Notes under the pieces: model-generated
What the model saw: only the letters and a program-made list of their open reading frames with translations
The model's database searches: none
Told to the model about the DNA's origin: nothing
Part shown: piece after piece, positions 28,511 to 37,758 of the stretch
Layout: each line of letters begins with the position of its first letter
Numbering within the stretch: position 1 is the stretch's first letter
Made by a program: the position numbers and the translations under genes
Origin: Candidatus Thalassospirochaeta sargassi
Lineage (GTDB): Bacteria; Spirochaetota; Spirochaetia; UBA9216
Direction: 5' to 3'
Assembly: GCA_028532855.1 (NCBI GenBank)
Contig: JAQQAL010000015.1
Location: 1-62,430 of the forward strand
Length of the DNA: 62,430 bases

Positions 28511-28519
28511 CCATCCTCA

Positions 28520-29521
28520 TCATACCCGTCCTTTCGGCAGTATGACAAGGGTGTTCCTGACCAGAGTGATAATACAGCGAACAAGCAGAATAAGCAGAAT
28601 ACCGACATAGAGTTTCTCTGCGACAGGTACAAATCCTGGAAAACCGGCGTTTGAAAATCCTTCGGACAGGAAGAATGAATTGAAACCTCTTGAAAATAGA
28701 AGGATAATTATTCCTATATCGAAAACGTTCAGTCCTATCTGTGATATCCGCCAATAATAATTTTTGCTTCCCCCTGTGACAGCCCCGTTTCCGGCTATGA
28801 AGGGCAGTCCTACCACCGCGCCTATTGCTATTCTAAGGCTGAATAAAGGAAGGATGCGGTAAATATCAGCGGCCAGTATAGGTGTGAAATTATAACCGCC
28901 GTCATGGAATTCGTAAATTCCCACCCGGTCTGTAAAGAGGTTCAATGCAAGGATTATAATCACCGAAAATATCAATACGGCTATCACCTCGCTGCGTCCA
29001 GGAGTCTTATCCTTAATTTCAGGAAGATCTTTTATTTTCCATGTTTCGTCATCAAAATCTATTTCACTCTTATTCCTGATTGCACGCTCAAGGATATAGA
29101 ATACGATAAATACCGTGCCTACTATTCCCGTAACTGAGCCGAATAGATCCAGAAAATAGAGCCCGGTTTCCGGACCAGTCATTGAAGAAGCTGCGAAAGC
29201 GAAGTTTATAAGTGATACAAATCCTGTAATCAGAACGATGACAGAGACTACCAGTTTGAAGATTGGTGTTAATTCAGGTCCTATCAAGGGTCTTGTTTCT
29301 TTGTATTTTGCTGCCAGCTTTGAAGGTTTACCAAGTTCAACTAATACACTCTCCATTTTCTGTTTGTCGACCTCTATCTCCGTGTACCGTTCCTCACAGA
29401 TATCATAAATCATAGATTCAATTTCCCTTGAGATATCCGCACGTTTGCTTATGGGCAGATATCTTTCGACTGCTTTCAAATAACGTTTCATCAACTCTAA
29501 TGCCGATTCTTCGATCTTCAT
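28520..29521 (-). CDS. HAAS-domain membrane protein
   Basis: 333 residues. The soluble N-terminal 75 residues form a helical HAAS-like domain ('LMKRYLKAVERYLP...ISREIESMIYDICEE...VLVELGKPSKLAAKY'). About six membrane helices follow between residues 85 and 330. Proteins with this domain are usually encoded directly after a PadR regulator, as here (four-base overlap, ATGA). They are thought to sense or transmit an envelope signal to it. No enzymatic motif is visible. Confidence 0.82.
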   Translation of the reverse strand: MKIEESALELMKRYLKAVERYLPISKRADISREIESMIYDICEERYTEIEVDKQKMESVLVELGKPSKLAAKYKETRPLIGPELTPIFKLVVSVIVLITGFVSLINFAFAASSMTGPETGLYFLDLFGSVTGIVGTVFIVFYILERAIRNKSEIDFDDETWKIKDLPEIKDKTPGRSEVIAVLIFSVIIILALNLFTDRVGIYEFHDGGYNFTPILAADIYRILPLFSLRIAIGAVVGLPFIAGNGAVTGGSKNYYWRISQIGLNVFDIGIIILLFSRGFNSFFLSEGFSNAGFPGFVPVAEKLYVGILLILLVRCIITLVRNTLVILPKGRV

Positions 29522-29856
29522 TTTATCACCCTCTCAAGTCTTTCCATCTGGTTTTTCCATTCACTTTTTAGATTTTCAAGCAGTACTTCTCCGTTTCTGT
29601 TTATACAGTAGTATTTTCGCGGGCGTGTAGTTTCTACCACCCATTCGCTGTCGATGAGCTTCTGCTCATCCAGCCTTCGGAGCATTGGGTATAGCGTATC
29701 CTGTGTAAGCCCGAAACCCAGGGTGTTCATTTCCTTAAGCAGTTCATATCCATATTTTCTTTCATGCAGTAATGCAAGAACGGCCAGCACCAGGTTCCCG
29801 CGCCTCATCTCCTGTATAGTACGTTTAAATAACCTCTGTTGTTCTTCAGTATCCAT
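29518..29856 (-). CDS. PadR-family transcriptional regulator
   Basis: 112 residues. The winged helix carries 'LAVLALLHERKYGYELLKEM', 'LTQDTLYPMLRRLDEQKLI' and 'TTRPRKYYCINRNGE', which are classic PadR-N features. The C-terminal helix is short. The start is placed at the ATG at 29856. The alternative TTG 12 codons upstream is actually the -35 hexamer TTGACA. No Shine-Dalgarno precedes the ATG and the -10 lies six bases before it, so the mRNA is probably leaderless. It is translationally coupled to the HAAS protein. Confidence 0.9.
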   Translation of the reverse strand: MDTEEQQRLFKRTIQEMRRGNLVLAVLALLHERKYGYELLKEMNTLGFGLTQDTLYPMLRRLDEQKLIDSEWVVETTRPRKYYCINRNGEVLLENLKSEWKNQMERLERVIK

Positions 29857-29892
29857 AATACAACAGTACTGTGTGATATACACTATTGTCAA
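29857..29892 (-). promoter_or_regulatory. PadR promoter with overlapping palindrome
   Basis: On the minus strand TTGACA (29892-29887), an 18-bp spacer and TACTGT (29868-29863) stand six bases before the ATG. The perfect palindrome ACAGTACTGT overlaps the -10, which suggests autorepression by the PadR protein. The promoter reading is inference. Confidence 0.55.
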
Positions 29893-29918
29893 GTAAAATG
29901 AGGTGAATTAATGCCGGA

Positions 29919-30986
29919 TTATGCAGGTTTTACCTGTACCGGCCGGTTTTTTCTATATTTAAAACCGCCGATTTGTTTCGTTGTATATGCCGGATCATTC
30001 TGGATTACGAAATTTCTTATACAGTTGGCTGCCGCCTGAGTGAAATCTGTGAAAAGAAAATGATCGTGAGTAGCCGGACTCATCGGAAAGGAATCTATTG
30101 CTTCTATAAATTCCTGTAATGATCTTTCAATATGATTTATATCACCGTGTAATCCCCGACCGGAGCGTTCCAGCATTATGGCATTAAGCCGCTGCTCAAA
30201 CTGCATCTTCTGGGGGAAGGCCAGGATGGGTTTTCTGAGATAGAGGGCTTCCGAAAGCATCTGATGTCCGCTAGAACTGATAACGCCCTTACAGCCGATG
30301 AGTGCTTCGGTAAAATCTTCCTGCTGATTTGGAAATACCCTGAAATTAACATCTGGAAAGCATTCCAAAGCCTTTAAAACGGCAGTCCTCGATTCCTCTT
30401 TTGTATAAATCACATAGTAGTTGCCTCTAAAAGGCTCTTTTGATTTTATTTCCTTTCTGATAATCGGTCCTATGTCGCCGCCGTAGAAAGAGCAGATAAG
30501 CTCCTGGGTTCCGGAGGGCATCATTATCCTTGCTGCAAGCCTGGCTGCAAGGGCATCAGGTTTCAATGAAAAATATCGTAATACAACTCCTGGATGATTC
30601 AGGTTTAAAACCGGCAGATTAAGGAAGCTTGCCGCTATTGCAGTATACGGTTCAAAGTCTGATACCACAGCATCTACACCGATATTTCTCATCAACTCAG
30701 TGATTTTCTTAACCTCAGGATGGACTCTTCCTATATTGGTGAGGTTTTTCATCAGGGTCTTATGATATTTGATAACGTGGTTTTCTTTATGAAAATTTAT
30801 CCCGGGAATCTCGATTATTTCTATATTATAAAGTTTGGATGAAAGAAAATCAGATATAGAAGAAGGCGCGAAGATGAAGATATCAAAATAATCCTGAAGA
30901 ATTTCTGATAATGCAATTGCACGGGCTGCATGACCCCTTCCTTCACCGGCTACGCCGAAAGCTATAATCTTCTTTTTTTCGTTCAT
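29919..30986 (-). CDS. Glycosyltransferase, MurG/GT-B-like
   Basis: 355 residues. It has a GT-B type layout, with an N-terminal 'FGVAGEGRGHAARAIALSE' glycine loop and a C-terminal donor-binding part 'GVISSSGHQMLSEALYLRKPILAFPQ', which is the UDP-sugar-site pattern of MurG-like enzymes of the PF13528 type. It probably transfers a sugar to a lipid or a surface glycan. The substrate is unknown. It is divergent from UDP-glucose dehydrogenase (172 bp apart), which may supply UDP-glucuronate. A TGGAGG lies 14 bases before the ATG, a little far for a Shine-Dalgarno. Confidence 0.8.
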   Translation of the reverse strand: MNEKKKIIAFGVAGEGRGHAARAIALSEILQDYFDIFIFAPSSISDFLSSKLYNIEIIEIPGINFHKENHVIKYHKTLMKNLTNIGRVHPEVKKITELMRNIGVDAVVSDFEPYTAIAASFLNLPVLNLNHPGVVLRYFSLKPDALAARLAARIMMPSGTQELICSFYGGDIGPIIRKEIKSKEPFRGNYYVIYTKEESRTAVLKALECFPDVNFRVFPNQQEDFTEALIGCKGVISSSGHQMLSEALYLRKPILAFPQKMQFEQRLNAIMLERSGRGLHGDINHIERSLQEFIEAIDSFPMSPATHDHFLFTDFTQAAANCIRNFVIQNDPAYTTKQIGGFKYRKNRPVQVKPA

Positions 30987-31157
30987 GATGAGCTGAAAGT
31001 ACCTCCACAGTATGTCGAAGACGTTAGCAGAATATTAATATTTCATTAGAATAATCAATTAACAACGGTTTTCTAAATATATTCTAATATACCTGTAACA
31101 GGAGACTCATCTTAATCTGGTTAACTTCGACTGATTTAAATTGATTGGGAGGAAGTT

Positions 31158-32537
31158 ATGAAAAAGAAGATTGCTGTATTCGGTACCGGATACGTCGGAC
31201 TTGTTACCGCGGTAGGTCTTGCGGATATTGGTCATGATGTGTTTGCTGTTGATATTGATCGGACAAGGGTAAAAGACCTGAAAAAGGGATATCTTCCGTT
31301 CTACGAACCCGGACTCAAGAAGATTATGAAGACAGTTATCACAGCCGGCAAGATTCATTTTTCCTCTGAGAGCGACAAGGCAGTAAACAGAAGCGATGTA
31401 ATATTTATCGCCGTAGGAACCCCTCCGCTTGAGGACGGCAGGGCTGATCTTTCTCAGCTCCGGAATGCTGTGGACTGTGTTATTGAGGATCTGGATTCTT
31501 CAAAAGTTATAATTATAAAATCTACAGTGCCTCCGGGGACAATAGATGCTCTGAAGGAGCTTCATTCTGCCGAGCTTGAGTCTACAAAGTCGGAGATTGT
31601 CTTCTGCCCGGAATTTCTGCGCGAAGGAACAGCGGTTCATGATTTTTACCACCCGGACAGGCTTGTGATTGGTAGTGATTCGGATACTGCGGCAAGAATT
31701 GTAGACGATATATTCTTTCCGGTTGTCGGTAAGAGGGATGTGCCTGTTTTAAAATGCAGTCCGGTCTCAGCCGAGATGATTAAATACAGCAGTAATGTAA
31801 TGCTCGCGGCGCGCATTGCCGTCATGAATGAGCTTGCTGAAATGTCCGAAACAGTCGGAAGTGATATAATAGAGATTGCAGCCGGTGTAGGTCTGGACAG
31901 TCGAATCGGTAACAGCTTTTTGAATGCAGGCCCCGGTTTCGGGGGAAGCTGTTTCGGAAAGGACGTCAGCGGATTGGTAACAGCTGCGGCTGCCCGTGGT
32001 GTTGAGCTTGGACTTATAAGAGAGATCCTCACATCAAATGATAAACAGCGTCTGCGCCCCGCTCTCAGACTGGAAAAAGCGGTAGGTTCGCTCCGGGGGA
32101 AAAAAATCGCCGTTCTGGGTCTTGCGTTTAAGGCTGAAACTGATGATGTGCGCGGCTCGGCTGCATTTGATGTTATCGAATACCTTACAGAGAAGGGCGC
32201 TCAGGTGAAAGCTCATGACCCCCTGGCTGAATATAATTTTATAAGGGATTTCAAGAAGAAGGGATATTCCTGTACCGAGCTTGTCGAAGATGCTCTGAAA
32301 AAAGCTGATGCTGCAATAATTCTTACTGAGTGGAAAGAATATAGGAATCTTAGCCCTGAATGTTTAGCTGGCTGTATGAAGGGTAGAGTGATAATAGATT
32401 CCCGAAATATTATAGATGTTAATGCCTTCCGCAGCGAGGGATTTACGGTCTTCGGAACTGGTATGGTTGAGGTAAAACCAAAATTAAAATCCAGAAACCG
32501 GAGCGATTTTATGAATGCGGCTATTGTATCGATGTAG
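31158..32537 (+). CDS. ugd: UDP-glucose 6-dehydrogenase
   Basis: 459 residues. It oxidises UDP-glucose twice to UDP-glucuronate using NAD. The N-terminal Rossmann motif is FGTGYVGLVTA, with the YEPGL segment. The catalytic Cys is C265 in 'GPGFGGSCFGKDV', with the active-site 'SSNVMLAARIAVMNE' helix and the C-terminal NAD-domain motif 'AVLGLAFKAETDDVRGSA'. The length is standard. GGGAGG precedes the ATG. The product would feed glycan synthesis, possibly with the divergent glycosyltransferase. Confidence 0.96.
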   Translation: MKKKIAVFGTGYVGLVTAVGLADIGHDVFAVDIDRTRVKDLKKGYLPFYEPGLKKIMKTVITAGKIHFSSESDKAVNRSDVIFIAVGTPPLEDGRADLSQLRNAVDCVIEDLDSSKVIIIKSTVPPGTIDALKELHSAELESTKSEIVFCPEFLREGTAVHDFYHPDRLVIGSDSDTAARIVDDIFFPVVGKRDVPVLKCSPVSAEMIKYSSNVMLAARIAVMNELAEMSETVGSDIIEIAAGVGLDSRIGNSFLNAGPGFGGSCFGKDVSGLVTAAAARGVELGLIREILTSNDKQRLRPALRLEKAVGSLRGKKIAVLGLAFKAETDDVRGSAAFDVIEYLTEKGAQVKAHDPLAEYNFIRDFKKKGYSCTELVEDALKKADAAIILTEWKEYRNLSPECLAGCMKGRVIIDSRNIIDVNAFRSEGFTVFGTGMVEVKPKLKSRNRSDFMNAAIVSM

Positions 32538-32561
32538 ATATCAGTTTTGATCTGAAAAGAA

Positions 32562-32648
32562 AAACCCCGCCGGAATGTTGCTGTGGCGGGGTGGGGAGAA
32601 AATGAAAAAACTTCTGCAATCTCAGCACTTGTCCTTACTGTATTGCTG
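32562..32648 (-). ncRNA. Candidate small RNA between ugd and asd
   Basis: The minus strand shows a promoter-like block (triple TTTACA repeat, -10 TATCTT at 32659-32654). About 85 nt follow: a hairpin with a perfect TCAGCA/TGCTGA stem, a U-rich single-stranded stretch ending UUCUCCCC, which could pair with Shine-Dalgarno sequences, and a strong intrinsic terminator (ACCCCGCC/GGCGGGGT stem followed by a T-tract). This is the usual layout of a trans-acting bacterial sRNA. No sensible ORF occupies it. The prediction is inference. Confidence 0.5.
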
Positions 32649-32653
32649 ATTAG

Positions 32654-32717
32654 AAGATAATGAATTTAGTTTTTTGTTTGGTTATCAAACTGTAAACAGA
32701 TTGTAAACTGTGTAAAA
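32654..32717 (-). promoter_or_regulatory. Triple TTTACA repeat and -10 of the small-RNA candidate
   Basis: Read on the minus strand: TTTACA-N3-TTTACA-N5-TTTACA, then exactly 31 bp, then TATCTT. No good -35 is present, as expected for an activator-dependent promoter. The same repeat, spacing and distance occur at the efflux operon (42503-42527), so the OmpR-type regulator encoded at 44314 is the natural candidate activator. Confidence 0.5.
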
Positions 32718-32725
32718 TGGCAGGG

Positions 32726-32756
32726 AAAAAGCCGCCCAAACAGAGGTTCAAGCGGC
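32726..32756 (-). terminator. Intrinsic terminator of asd
   Basis: On the minus strand GCCGC (32756-32752) pairs with GCGGC (32735-32731), followed directly by five T. It lies 27 bases after the asd stop codon. The 16-nt loop and 5-bp stem make it moderate in strength. Confidence 0.55.
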
Positions 32757-32782
32757 ATGAAAAATCATTGTAATCCGGGTGA

Positions 32783-33898
32783 TTAACTTAGATGCTCAAG
32801 AGCGATCTTCAGCATGCGTCTTACCGGTTCTGCAGCGCCCCAGAGAAGCTGGTCGCCTACACTGAAGGCAGTAAGATATTCTTCACCGAGGTTCATTTTG
32901 CGAACACGTCCGACAGGAATTGTAAGGGTTCCGGTTGTTGCTGCCGGTGTAAGATGTTCGAGGGTTGCGGGCTTTTCGTTCGGAACGAATTTTACCCACT
33001 CGTTGTGTGAAGAAATAATATCTTCAATTTCATCAAGCGGAGCGTTCTTTGCAAGTTTAATTGTAAATGCCTGGCTGTGACATCTCATTGATCCGATTCT
33101 AACGCACTGACCATCAATAGGAATCTGATTGTCTTCCCGTCCGAGAATCTTGTTTGTTTCAGAAATACCCTTCCATTCTTCTTTTGTCTGGCCGTTTTCA
33201 AGCGGGACGTCAATCCACGGAATAAGACTTGCGGCAAGGGGTACCCCCCAGTTGTCTACCGGAAGGCTTCCGTCTCGAAGGGTTGCAGTTATTGTCCTGT
33301 CCAGATCAAGGATTGCAGAAGACATATTATCCAGTTCAGGTGAGACATTACCAATTACCTGCATCTGTTTAACAAGTTCGCGCATGTTTTTTGCGCCGGC
33401 GCCGGATGCAGCCTGATATGTCATTGATGTAAGCCACTCAACAAGGCCCTCTTCAAAGAGTCCGCCTAGGCCCATAAGCATGAGTGATACTGTACAGTTT
33501 CCGCCTATGTAGTCTTTGATTCCTGAAGCCAGACCGTTGTCTATAACATTCCTGTTTACCGGATCAAGAACGATAATGCTGTCCTTATTCATTCGCAGAG
33601 TAGATGCCGCGTCAATCCAGTAACCCTTCCAGCCTGCAGCACGAAGTTTAGGATGAACCTCTTTAGTGTAGGAACCGCCCTGACATGTAACAATGATATC
33701 CATTGCCGACAGACTGTTTATGTCGTAAGCGTCTGCCAGAGCTGGTACTTCAATACCGATATCCGGCCCTTTCTGCCCGGCTTGTGAAGTTGAGAAGAAA
33801 AGCGGTTCATAGCCGTTAAAATCTTTTTCAGAAAGCATTCTTTCCATCAGAACCGAGCCTACCATGCCTCTCCATCCGATGAATCCTACCTTAACCAT
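32783..33898 (-). CDS. asd: Aspartate-semialdehyde dehydrogenase
   Basis: 371 residues. It makes aspartate semialdehyde from aspartyl phosphate with NADPH, at the branch to lysine, threonine and methionine. The N-terminal '[18 protein letters not shown]' NADP loop and the catalytic C135 in [10 protein letters not shown] match E. coli Asd by number, as does H274 in RCHSQA. It is of the gamma-proteobacterial length class. AAGGAG precedes the ATG. The gene stands alone between its own terminator and the upstream MATE gene. Its product is also the proposed substrate of COG1900 at 16175. Confidence 0.97.
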   Translation of the reverse strand: MVKVGFIGWRGMVGSVLMERMLSEKDFNGYEPLFFSTSQAGQKGPDIGIEVPALADAYDINSLSAMDIIVTCQGGSYTKEVHPKLRAAGWKGYWIDAASTLRMNKDSIIVLDPVNRNVIDNGLASGIKDYIGGNCTVSLMLMGLGGLFEEGLVEWLTSMTYQAASGAGAKNMRELVKQMQVIGNVSPELDNMSSAILDLDRTITATLRDGSLPVDNWGVPLAASLIPWIDVPLENGQTKEEWKGISETNKILGREDNQIPIDGQCVRIGSMRCHSQAFTIKLAKNAPLDEIEDIISSHNEWVKFVPNEKPATLEHLTPAATTGTLTIPVGRVRKMNLGEEYLTAFSVGDQLLWGAAEPVRRMLKIALEHLS

Positions 33899-33983
33899 TT
33901 TGGTCTCCTTAATATTTATTTAAGCTTCTTTAATGAGCCTTAATAATAGTATATTTATCAGGCTTTAGTCTATATTCAAAGGT

Positions 33984-35300
33984 TTATATTCTGTCTCTCC
34001 GGAAAAACCTGAGAGCAAGAATCAAAGTGACGCCTTCTGCAAATACAAAACTAAGCCATATCCCGGTATTTCCCAGGAACAGCGGAAGCAGAAAAAGCCC
34101 TATTAGCAGCATCACAAGACTTCGCGAGAGTGCTATGATGGCAGACTGTGTCGGTTGATCGATTGCTGTGAAAAACATTGCAGCCGTCATGTTGATTCCC
34201 ATCAGAATAAGCGCGAAGCTGTAAAAGAATGAGATTTCAGATGCCAGTGCAATTACTTCAGCATCATTTACAAACACTGCAGCAGCTTTATCGCGGAAAA
34301 ACTGCAGAAGGATGAAGGCGATAAGACCGAAGCCGATGTTGGTGAATATCGCAAGATTTCTGAAACCTCTGACTCGCCTTGCATCTCCCGCTCCCTTATT
34401 AAAGCTTACACCTGCATGGATGGCCTGTGCAGTTCCATAGAAGATAATCCCGAATATCTCCCCAACATATGCCGCTATGCTGTATGCTGCAACTCCGCTG
34501 GCTCCGATTCTGTTCATTAAAACGAGGTTGAAGATGTATACTGATATTCCTATTGATGTCTCGTCAACAAATTCCGAGACCCCGTTATAACACATACGGG
34601 CAAATTCACGGATTTTGAAAACAGGTTTGATGAGTTTCCATCTGGTTTTCAGGGATAGGAATATCTGCATGGTTACAAAAGGAATAACCTGAGAAAATCC
34701 GGTTGCCAGCGCTGCTCCCTCAATGTCGAAACCCAGTCGTCCGACAAGCAGCCAGTCGCAGATTATATTCGTAACTGAACCTGCAAGCATCATTGCCACC
34801 GGGAATACCGGCGAGCCGTCACCCCTGATAAATAGATCCTGAGTGAAAGTGAGCATAAAAAGCGGAGCAAAGAGCAGGATAATCCGCAGATAGTTCTGTA
34901 CAAGCAGCTCAATACTGTCGTCGGCACCGAGTATAACGGGAATGAAACGAAGCAGGCTGAGTCCGAGCAATAGTACTAATACACTGAAGATTGCCAGAGC
35001 CAGCATTGTGACGGTGTAAAGATTATCGGCTTTGCGGTGTTTTTCAGCTCCCCGTGCAATATTTGCAAGGGTTGAACCGCCAATGCCTATCATAAGACTT
35101 ATACCCGAAAACACCATTACAAGCGGCCATGCAAGATTTACAGCTGCCAGACCTTCGGCTCCGACAAATCGACCTATGAATATTCCGTCAATAATCTGAG
35201 CTGTTGACATTGAAAGCATTCCAAGAACCGACGGAACTGCATAATGAATAAATATTTTCAGAATAGGATCTTTGCCCAGATCCAGCTTTGTATTTTTCAT
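33984..35300 (-). CDS. MATE-family efflux transporter
   Basis: 438 residues with twelve predicted membrane helices in two repeats. It begins 'DPILKIFIHYAVPSVLGMLSMSTAQIIDGIFIGRFVG', which is typical of MATE proteins of the DinF/MepA side. These export cationic drugs or metabolites with Na+ or H+. The substrate is unknown. AGGAGGG lies before the ATG. It is followed by asd after 85 bp. The C_GCAxxG gene upstream ends 59 bp before it on the same strand, so the two may be co-transcribed. Confidence 0.92.
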   Translation of the reverse strand: MKNTKLDLGKDPILKIFIHYAVPSVLGMLSMSTAQIIDGIFIGRFVGAEGLAAVNLAWPLVMVFSGISLMIGIGGSTLANIARGAEKHRKADNLYTVTMLALAIFSVLVLLLGLSLLRFIPVILGADDSIELLVQNYLRIILLFAPLFMLTFTQDLFIRGDGSPVFPVAMMLAGSVTNIICDWLLVGRLGFDIEGAALATGFSQVIPFVTMQIFLSLKTRWKLIKPVFKIREFARMCYNGVSEFVDETSIGISVYIFNLVLMNRIGASGVAAYSIAAYVGEIFGIIFYGTAQAIHAGVSFNKGAGDARRVRGFRNLAIFTNIGFGLIAFILLQFFRDKAAAVFVNDAEVIALASEISFFYSFALILMGINMTAAMFFTAIDQPTQSAIIALSRSLVMLLIGLFLLPLFLGNTGIWLSFVFAEGVTLILALRFFRRDRI

Positions 35301-35359
35301 ACAATGCCCTCCTGCGGCAAACTCTCTACCGCCGCGTATTCAGGAAAGGGGGTGAGCAG

Positions 35360-35911
35360 TCAGTCCATTGATTTTTTACGGATATCATCTAGTGACATCC
35401 CGCGTTTATCGGCTTCCTCAAGAATAATTTTTACGGCCGCAGCCGCAGCATTCCCTACAACCCCGGTGCATTTCTCAGTGTGTGCACCGTCGGCATTGAA
35501 CTGGTCCATCTCTACCGTGCTCCACATATTGTAATTACGGCCGAATTCTACTTTATGAATATCTCCGCAGATAACGCTTCCATATCTCTGGATGAAGTCT
35601 TCCCTCAGCTTTACGGTCATCTCGTAACCGGCTGTTTTATCCTCAAGGTCAGCATCCATTGCCGATCGTCTCCGCCCGAAAATTGATGCCATTGCCAGGC
35701 TGCCGCCGATATATCCGCCGCAGGCGCTGTCGCACATTCTACCGCCTCCGCCTGCAAGTCCTGTAGTTGATTTTATAAGCTGCGGATTCTCTATGCCGAG
35801 TGTTTCTAGTATACCGATTAATGTGCATTGTCCGCATCCGCCGTAAGCTTTTTCAGCCTCGAAACCAAGTTCGTATGCCTTTTTTATAAGTTCTTCTTTG
35901 TTTTCGATCAT
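35360..35911 (-). CDS. C_GCAxxG_C_C family putative redox protein
   Basis: 183 residues. It shows the family cysteine pattern: GGCGQCT (C26/C29), then 'GGGRMCDSACGGYIGG' (C60/C64) and further cysteines around 115 and 150. Proteins of this family are small and widespread in anaerobes. They are believed to carry a metal or redox centre but have no assigned reaction. The GCAxxG core is slightly altered here (GQCT). AGGAG precedes the ATG. It is probably co-transcribed with the downstream MATE gene. Confidence 0.82.
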   Translation of the reverse strand: MIENKEELIKKAYELGFEAEKAYGGCGQCTLIGILETLGIENPQLIKSTTGLAGGGGRMCDSACGGYIGGSLAMASIFGRRRSAMDADLEDKTAGYEMTVKLREDFIQRYGSVICGDIHKVEFGRNYNMWSTVEMDQFNADGAHTEKCTGVVGNAAAAAVKIILEEADKRGMSLDDIRKKSMD

Positions 35912-36032
35912 TTTGCACTCCTAATCTCTGTTGTTCAAATTATACCGGAAAATAGCTGTTGTGACATTATTTTAGAAAAACTTTTGGCGTATTCAGGTTC
36001 TTGAGTTTATATTTAGTATAGGAGGATCGCTT

Positions 36033-36356
36033 ATGAAAGTCAGATTATTAGCAGAATCTCCTCTGGTCTTTGAAGACCACAATGTTCAGGCCAGGGAGAT
36101 GTATGAAAAAAGCGGGACAACCGTGGTTCATCTGATCCTGGAGAAGGACGGAGTATTTCCGCCGGTCGCCCAGCCGGATGATGTTTTTATGTACATTCTT
36201 ACCGGCAGGGGACGGGTGACGGTCGGGGAACATTCTTTTGATGTCGAGGCCGACACCCTCATCAAATGTCCTATTGATATTCCTCACGGAGCTGAGAACA
36301 CCGGAAAGGATATACTAGCAATTCTAATGGTCAAGACGCCGACAAGTACTCCTTAG
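36033..36356 (+). CDS. Small cupin-domain protein
   Basis: 107 residues forming one cupin barrel. Motif 1 is in 'VFMYILTGRGRVTVGEHSFDVE' and motif 2 in 'CPIDIPHGAENTG', with a single clear metal-ligand His (PHG) and few others, so metal binding is uncertain. The function is unknown; single cupins often bind a small ligand or detoxify. AGGAGG lies seven bases before the ATG. It is divergent from the C_GCAxxG gene. Confidence 0.82.
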   Translation: MKVRLLAESPLVFEDHNVQAREMYEKSGTTVVHLILEKDGVFPPVAQPDDVFMYILTGRGRVTVGEHSFDVEADTLIKCPIDIPHGAENTGKDILAILMVKTPTSTP

Positions 36357-36452
36357 ATACTGGATTTAACCCCGTTTGAGGCTCTTGAACCCGCATGGCA
36401 CCCTTGTCTGACAGAGCGCGCAGCCGGATTCAGGGCTTGTCCCGTACACTGC

Positions 36453-37748
36453 TTAGTTACTATATTCTGCAAGAGCCCGCAGCGCGTTGTAACGTTCAGC
36501 TGCTGCAGAAAACAGTCCGTTTCTGGATGTTTCATACTGCAGCGCTGTTTCCTCAAGTTCCGCTTCGGAATATTCACCGAGTTCGAACAGGAACTCAGCT
36601 TCATCCAGAAGTTCTTCAGCCTGTTCAAGTTCAACTTCAGCAAGCTCATAATTTATAGCTGCGGATTCAGCTGTTGTAAGCGCCTGGTTCAGGTTAAGCT
36701 GTTCGGAATAGACCGTCTGCACAGCCTGACTCAGGCTTATTTCAAGTTCAGTCGAAAGCAATTCGCGTTCCTCGTAATTCCAATCGTCTAAAGCAAGGGT
36801 CAGTGATACGCCAGCTGAAAAATCAGGCTGGAGGTCGTCAGCTGAAATGTCCATGCTTCCACTGAACTCTAAATCAGGCTGAAACGCCCAGGTATTGTCC
36901 AGTTGAAGTTGAAGCATCTCTGCTGCCGCCTCGGCACTCAGGATATTGTAGCTTCCGGAAATTGAAAGCTTCGTATCATCAATCTCTGCATCAATTTTCT
37001 CAATTAAATTAAACAGATCAGCCTCGACAGGTGCTTCTATATTGAAGTCTGCGGGATCAATATTCAGTGTTGTATACAAACCTGTCTCGGCTGTCTGTAG
37101 TCTATTCAATGCGTTATTTGCAGCAGTTCTTGCCTCAGACCAATCGCTGAAGGCTTCACGAACATCGTCGAGTACGGATTCTCCTGCCTCAAAGCGGATT
37201 TTTTCATCCTCATAGAGTATCTGGTTGACCTCAGCCGTTTTTTGTAGGATATCATAATCAGCGGCCGCGTATACCCAGTCCAGGTAGCTTTCAACTGCGT
37301 TATCGGAAACCTCACGGGCTGTATTTTCAGCCGCAGCAAGCTTTAATGTGTAATTCAGCCTGCTCTCAGCCGCTGTAATGGTATGGTTGAACGGCGATAT
37401 ATTTACAGTGAAGGATCCTTCGATACCTTCATCATCGTCCTCATCAACTGAAGCATCAAAGCTGAGCTGATCAAAAACCGGCAGTGTGGCCGATGCGCCC
37501 CAGCCGTACTCTGCGCTGGATCCGTCGTATGACCCGGAAAGTGTGAGTGATGAATCGTCAAGTTTAATCCAGCCTTCTAATGCGTTTCCGGCTTCCATCA
37601 CCTCAAGTACAGCGGTTTTATAATCAAGGTTGTTCAGCAATGCTGTTTCCTCAACCTGTTCAATCGTATTTATTGTATCGGCCGAGGCTTCTGAGGCGAA
37701 GATTGCCGCAGAAAACATGACCGCTGATATTACTTTATATTTTTTCAT
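36453..37748 (-). CDS. TolC-like outer-membrane efflux protein
   Basis: 431 residues. A signal peptide ends near ASEASA|DTIN. Two long helical coiled-coil regions, about 110-200 and 300-420, alternate with beta-rich segments such as 'SSLTLSGSYDGSS' and 'FSAGVSLTLAL'. This is the OEP/TolC duplication plan. It should provide the outer-membrane exit duct for the MacAB-like pump in the same operon. The start at 37748 (MKKYKV) has an AAGGA site; an upstream in-frame ATG inside the permease gene is less likely. It is strongly acidic and is the last gene of the operon. Confidence 0.82.
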   Translation of the reverse strand: MKKYKVISAVMFSAAIFASEASADTINTIEQVEETALLNNLDYKTAVLEVMEAGNALEGWIKLDDSSLTLSGSYDGSSAEYGWGASATLPVFDQLSFDASVDEDDDEGIEGSFTVNISPFNHTITAAESRLNYTLKLAAAENTAREVSDNAVESYLDWVYAAADYDILQKTAEVNQILYEDEKIRFEAGESVLDDVREAFSDWSEARTAANNALNRLQTAETGLYTTLNIDPADFNIEAPVEADLFNLIEKIDAEIDDTKLSISGSYNILSAEAAAEMLQLQLDNTWAFQPDLEFSGSMDISADDLQPDFSAGVSLTLALDDWNYEERELLSTELEISLSQAVQTVYSEQLNLNQALTTAESAAINYELAEVELEQAEELLDEAEFLFELGEYSEAELEETALQYETSRNGLFSAAAERYNALRALAEYSN

Positions 37749-37758
37749 ATCACTGTCC

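Noticed and set aside
29857-29892. Upstream TTG start for the PadR protein
   Set aside because: The TTG is the first codon-like triplet of a perfect -35 TTGACA, and the extra residues are not part of the PadR family.
32717-32773. Plus-strand 18-codon basic ORF beginning MAGKKPPKQRF
   Set aside because: It has no Shine-Dalgarno, overlaps the asd terminator on the other strand and is short enough to occur by chance.
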